A DNA stretch of 64,000 nt from positions 897,948 through 961,947 of the forward strand of contig CALYLW010000056.1 of assembly GCA_944989445.1 (NCBI GenBank), given 5' to 3'. Position 1 is the stretch's first letter. Each line of letters begins with the position of its first letter. The notes under the pieces were generated by a model that worked only from the letters and a program-made list of their open reading frames with translations, did no database searches and was not told where the DNA came from. The position numbers and the translations under genes are program-made. Source of the DNA: Ampullaceana balthica (lineage: Eukaryota; Mollusca; Gastropoda; Lymnaeidae). This document shows, one piece after another, positions 59,678 to 64,000 of this stretch.

Positions 59678-60409
59678 GCGTTATTGGCGAACCTTTTTGA
59701 GTCATCATAGTGTCGTGTTATAACTCCTTCAATCCCACATCACATCTTAATTTTTTTTTACCCAAAAAGGGTGAGGGGTGCGACTTTCTTGGTTCTATTT
59801 TAATTAGCCGAAACAAAAGCTAGCAGCTCCAAATAGAGACATGATTGTTTCTTTAAGTTTTAGCATCGCGTATATTTTGTCTCGTAATGTAACCAACTGA
59901 CATACTTTCATTGTAAAATAACGCAAAAGGAGAGCAAATGATTAGAACTACGATACTTAACCAGGGGAGTGAAATTTGCTCTATAGAGAATTCAGCCCTC
60001 CAACACTATGGCGGATTAAGGGGGCGGTGGGCGAAACGGACTAAAGCTAGGGGCCCCCGATTACCTAGGGGACCCAAAACTTAGTATATTTTATAATAAA
60101 GTTGGACAAATGTTTGCATGAATCCCTGAAAATATCATAAATTAAATAAATTAATAAAATCTTATCTATTAATCTGATCGCTATTCGGACCCGATAGTCT
60201 TAGTAATCGAAAAACATGATTTGATAGGCTCAATATGAGAAAATATTAAAGAATTTTGTTTATATACTTTAAATTTACTATTTCCGTCAAGCTCTCCTGG
60301 TCCATGGCCGTACGCAAGGGGGGGGGGTTTCGTACGTTCGAACGAACCCCCTTTTGCGAATGTGTGCCCTTTTTTGTAAAAAATAGATCTTGACATTATT
60401 GAGAGATTT

Positions 60410-61715
60410 TGGGATCTTACTACAGAATATGAGGGGCCAATGTTATGATGGCACTGCATCTATGTCGGGCGTTGTCTCAGGAGTTCAAGAGCGTATTCTG
60501 CGAGAGGCCCCTTTGGTGGTATACACACACTGCAGCAATCACGCTTTAAACCTAGTGATCGCGCACTAGTGCGGACTTCCCGATGTGCGTAACATGATTG
60601 CATGTTTTTTAACAACAGCCCAAAAGCGCGAAGCCTTTTTGAAAAACGTCATACAAACAAGTCTTTGACAGGGCTAAGCGGAAGGCACTTACAGATTTGT
60701 GCAAAGCAAGATGAGCTGAGCGCCACGAAACACACAAACAATTCTATTAATCGTATGTTTACATTTTTCACACTTTTGAGATAATTTCACTGCAACAATG
60801 AAAACACAACGACCAAAGATTTGATCCAATTTTGACTACAAATGGTGATTGTGACACTGACAGTAAGTCTCGAGCAACGTCACTTCTTCATTCCTTGTGT
60901 AACTTCACATTTATTGTGACGTTTGTTATAACGTACAAACTGTTATCTAGGCTGACAGAAAGAAGCGATTGACATAATTCAGGCTATGTCACTAATTGAA
61001 AACGTCATGCAAGAGTTTAAAGAGACTGGAAAAAATATAGTTTCTTATTTTCCAAACATTTATGATCATATTATTATCATGGCGCAGTCTGTAGGAGCTG
61101 AAGCTTCAATGCCCAGAATTCCTAAGCAGAAAATCTACCGAAGCAATGTGTGCTTAGAAATGCTGATGCAACATTATCTGCGGAACTTAATTTATCCATT
61201 TCTGGAGCACATCATTGCTGAACTAGATATGTGGTTCTCTGGCTTAACCAGGACATCCTCAAAACTGTTAGCTCTTGTGCCAAGTGCTGTTAGAAATTTT
61301 ATGTATGAAGATCTCAAAGGCGATGTGGATTTATATGAGCAAGATCTGCCTTCACCAGAAGTGCTGCCCGAAAAGTTTACAGGGTGGAAATTGAGGTTCA
61401 GCCAATGGGAAGAGTCAAAGCTACCAAAACAATTGCACGGAAGTCTATAAACATTGCAATGAATCGATGTATCGAAATATTTATTGCTTACTGAAAATCG
61501 GGTGTGTGATTCCTGTGACTTCCTTCGCGTGTGAGCGAAAGTTCAGTGCACTCCGACGTTTGCACAATTGCATGAGATGTTCAATGGTGCAGGAAAGACT
61601 TACTGAGCTTGCATTGATGCATCACTACGCTTTCAATATCAACGAAAACAGTGTTTTACAGATTTTTGTTAACAAAAACACAAGAAGGGTTTACATCGAA
61701 GATGTTCTAAAATAA
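60410..61715 (+). pseudogene. Broken hAT transposase (ZMYM1/DUF4371-like)
   Basis: Blocks appear in family order on the plus strand. Near 60430-60570 are RGQCYDGTASMSGVVSGVQE and VYTHCSNHALNLVIA. After a region full of stops (60570-60980) comes a 154-codon open frame, 60986-61450, with QEFKETGKNIVSYF-type helical text. A frame break is followed by 61467-61715, carrying LLKIGCVIPVTSFACERKFS and ALRRLHNCMR, the C-terminal dimerisation domain. Several stops make it non-functional as a whole, though the last two pieces are unusually well kept. Confidence 0.88.
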
Positions 61716-62082
61716 ACCTCATAGCATCGTGGTCTTCCGCCTTGTCAGTTCTGTACCATTTTGTATGTAATTCAAATTATTTAACGCTTGCGTCTGCAGA
61801 TTTCATTATTAATAAGAAAAGAAATGAATGATCAAGTACTTGCATTTTCAATAAAATACTATTTTGGATGCTTTTATTTACAGTGTTAATTATTTATTGC
61901 ACGAAAACCTACTTTTTTGGTCACTGTATGCACTGAAAATATATATATTTTTTATTTTTTTTTGAAAACGAGGCAAAAAAGACGAGAAGTTTAATCAACG
62001 CCCTCAATAATTCATAGGTACAGAATTATTGATTAAATATTATCGTCCAAATTTGAAGTCATAGCGCCATATATTGTAGGTA

Positions 62083-62920
62083 CAGTCAAACATCTCATAA
62101 CGAGATTAATTCGTTCCAGAGTCTTATTTTTTAAGCAAAACACTCGTTTTTCCCCATACAATTCAATCAAAATACGATAATCCATTCCATGCTGAAAAAA
62201 TACTCATTTAAAAAAAAATTATTAACATTTATTGAAATAAATTACTTATGAATTGTTAAAGAGTGTAACCACTTGGAATACAATTTAGATTTGAAACAAT
62301 TAAAAAAAATGAATTTATGACAAATAATTATTGCTTTTTAACTAGAAAACTGTTAAAGACATTTGTTTTTTGCAGACGCTTCAAAATTTGACGAAAATGT
62401 GGTGATGTAACCGTTTCGTACACAATCTTGACACTCCATTTGAAGCGTCCATCTCCTTAATTGTTCTTGAGATCAGTACATAAGTTGATGTTGGTCGATT
62501 GTAGTTGAGCGCAAGATTCGCAACCTTGTTCTCATGTTTCAATGTTTTTTTTTGTTGTATTTCAACAGTTCATTTTTTTCCTCTCTTAGGACTGTCTTCT
62601 TGTATTTTTTTTCGAAGATAATTTATCATTTATTAAACTTTGCGCATAAAAAAATTACAAATACTGTCTTAATACAACATTTGTAAAATCGGTTGATCGC
62701 ACACGAAAACAATACGCTAACAGACTGAGTGCTTAACACAGAATAATACATCAATGTGGAAGTGCCGGCTCACTAATGAATTTCCAGGAAAAGGGGAGTT
62801 TCCCTTTCTGCGACACTCATGCGAAAATTCGCTCGTTAAGGGAGCAACTTTTCCCACAAAAATATTGCTCGTTATGCGAAAATCTCGTTATGAGAGGTGC
62901 TCGTTATGAGAGGTTTGTCT
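62083..62920. mobile_element. TA-flanked Tigger/mariner-like MITE (838 bp)
   Basis: Ends are CAGTCAAACATCTCATAACG and, inverted, AGACAAACCTCTCATAACG, with TA at both boundaries (62081 and 62921). Subterminal ctcgttatgag words repeat at the right end. The interior is AT-rich with no transposase seen. Confidence 0.8.
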
Positions 62921-63281
62921 TATCTGAACATGAAATGCCTTAGCGACAAGTTTGCGAACCCCCCTTAAAAAAGTCTTGGTACCGCCTTGACTGGTCGTAT
63001 GGAAGTGTGTAGGCCTATGGTGCAAGCGATGTAGGGATCTATTCCCAGTGGTGGAATTTTTATATTTTTTTAAAATTTGTCTTTTTACACTCATTTTTAG
63101 GATACCGGCAAACGGTTATTTCTTCGTGCTCGGTCTGGGAAGGCCGATCTCGTAGTACAGACACAGTATGAGCAAGGAACCAATGGACTATTTAGTTACA
63201 AGTTACAGTCTTATATTAGCTGCTAGAAATCATTTAATTTAAATTGCAGCCAGAACACCGTGCAGTCTTAATCCGCCCCTG

Positions 63282-64000
63282 CTCCAACACGGCACGATGT
63301 CAACCAGTTTGACATGTTGGTTTTGTTAATGACAAAATATGTCAGGTCCTGAGATATCATTTTTGTAGTTGATGCCATGTGTGTGTGTTGTGTGTCTGTG
63401 TTGTGTGTCTGAGTGTGTGTGTGTGTGTCATGGAGCACATCATCAGATAGTTATCGTTAAAAAAAATGCCGCTTGTTAACCTAATTCACAATGTGTCTGT
63501 GGTCTTAAATCAAATCAAATTTATTCTTAATTTTTTACGATGTCTATTCATTTTACTTGCAAACAGAATCGCGACAGCCCGATATCCCATACCTAAATGT
63601 TACCAAACTATTTTATGCTGCAGGCCGCATGGTGATTTGGTAGAAATTATGAGTTTATATTTCTAGAAATTTGTTTGAATACATTTTTAATTCATTAAAA
63701 ATAATTGCAGAACAGATTCTTCTTAGGCTTCTACTGAAAGTCAAGAACCAACTATATATTAAAGTCATTTACCATTATACATTATAATGATTCAACAAAT
63801 ATACATTTTAGCCATTAGATAGGCATACATTATTATCATTAACAATTATATACTATAGTCATTGACTAATTATTCACTATTTATATCGATCAGTTTTACA
63901 CGCCTTTCATACATTATTCTCATTAACCAGTTATGCATTAATTGTAATTAACACATTATCCATGATAGCATATAGTGATTTAATAATCATGCTGGGTACT
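63282..64000. other. Unassigned AT-rich DNA
   Basis: It contains a (GT)n tract at about 63378-63430 and loose atacattataatcatt-like repeats from 63760 on. No gene was recognised. Confidence 0.5.

Larger units (their letters stand above)
60303..62989 (+). mobile_element. Possible second hAT nested inside
   Basis: A left end, CATGGCCGTACGCAAGGGGG, leads into a near-palindrome gtttcgtacgttcgaacgaa. The right end, inverted, reads CAAGGCGGTACCAAGAC and carries ggggggttcgc. Flanking ctggtc words are similar but offset. If real, the transposase belongs to this inner element. Confidence 0.45.
60006..63281 (+). mobile_element. hAT element (3.28 kb)
   Basis: Ends are CTATGGCGGATTAAGG and, inverted, CAGGGGCGGATTAAG. 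A perfect 8-bp duplication, ctccaaca, lies at 59998-60005 and 63282-63289. It contains transposase remnants and at least one further insertion. Confidence 0.92.

Overview
The window is animal genomic DNA: AT-rich, intron-bearing and crowded with tandem repeats and DNA transposons. Two spliced genes can be read with confidence. They are the 3' end of a macrophage-expressed gene 1 (perforin-2) homologue and a complete type II carbohydrate sulfotransferase. Together with tRNA-derived and hAT repeats this suggests an invertebrate, most likely a mollusc and perhaps a gastropod. That assignment is inference; no species can be named from the sequence alone.

Layout. 1-2476: last five coding exons of the perforin-2 homologue (+ strand), with a 33-bp minisatellite in the first visible intron. 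2.5-17 kb: no convincing host gene. This part holds hAT elements, a MITE family with TGACGTCA in its inverted repeats, a TA-flanked MITE, an inverted-repeat element beside a tRNA-like sequence, and several small arrays. 17.4-20.0 kb: a 20-bp satellite of about 130 units. 20.2-28.5 kb: a nested stack. A decayed hAT transposase (- strand) is cut by a second hAT (20911-24076) and by a very young LTR retrotransposon (24693-28366). The retrotransposon's only ORF joins gag-protease to what looks like the integrase C-terminus. 28.8-35.9 kb: a hAT MITE, a tRNA-derived SINE, a 22-bp satellite and further minisatellites.

36.1-46.7 kb: a four-exon sulfotransferase gene (+ strand, 353 codons) whose splice phases agree throughout, including a 29-bp microexon. 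Its introns hold two MITE families, six minisatellites, a complete hAT copy and a LINE fragment. Its stop codon lies inside a 45-bp tandem array. 46.9-55 kb: mostly unassigned AT-rich DNA with minisatellites and a LINE tail. 55-59.7 kb: a possible promoter and 5' exon, two hAT MITEs, small arrays and the first coding exon of an unrecognised single-pass membrane protein. A 34-bp tandem repeat begins at that exon's splice donor. 60-63.3 kb: a complete hAT copy with a broken transposase and further nested insertions.

The genes do not form a pathway. The main signal is mobile-element history: about a dozen hAT copies, most with legible 8-bp target duplications, and tandem arrays that repeatedly touch exon boundaries. 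No CRISPR, bacterial operon or other prokaryotic system is present.
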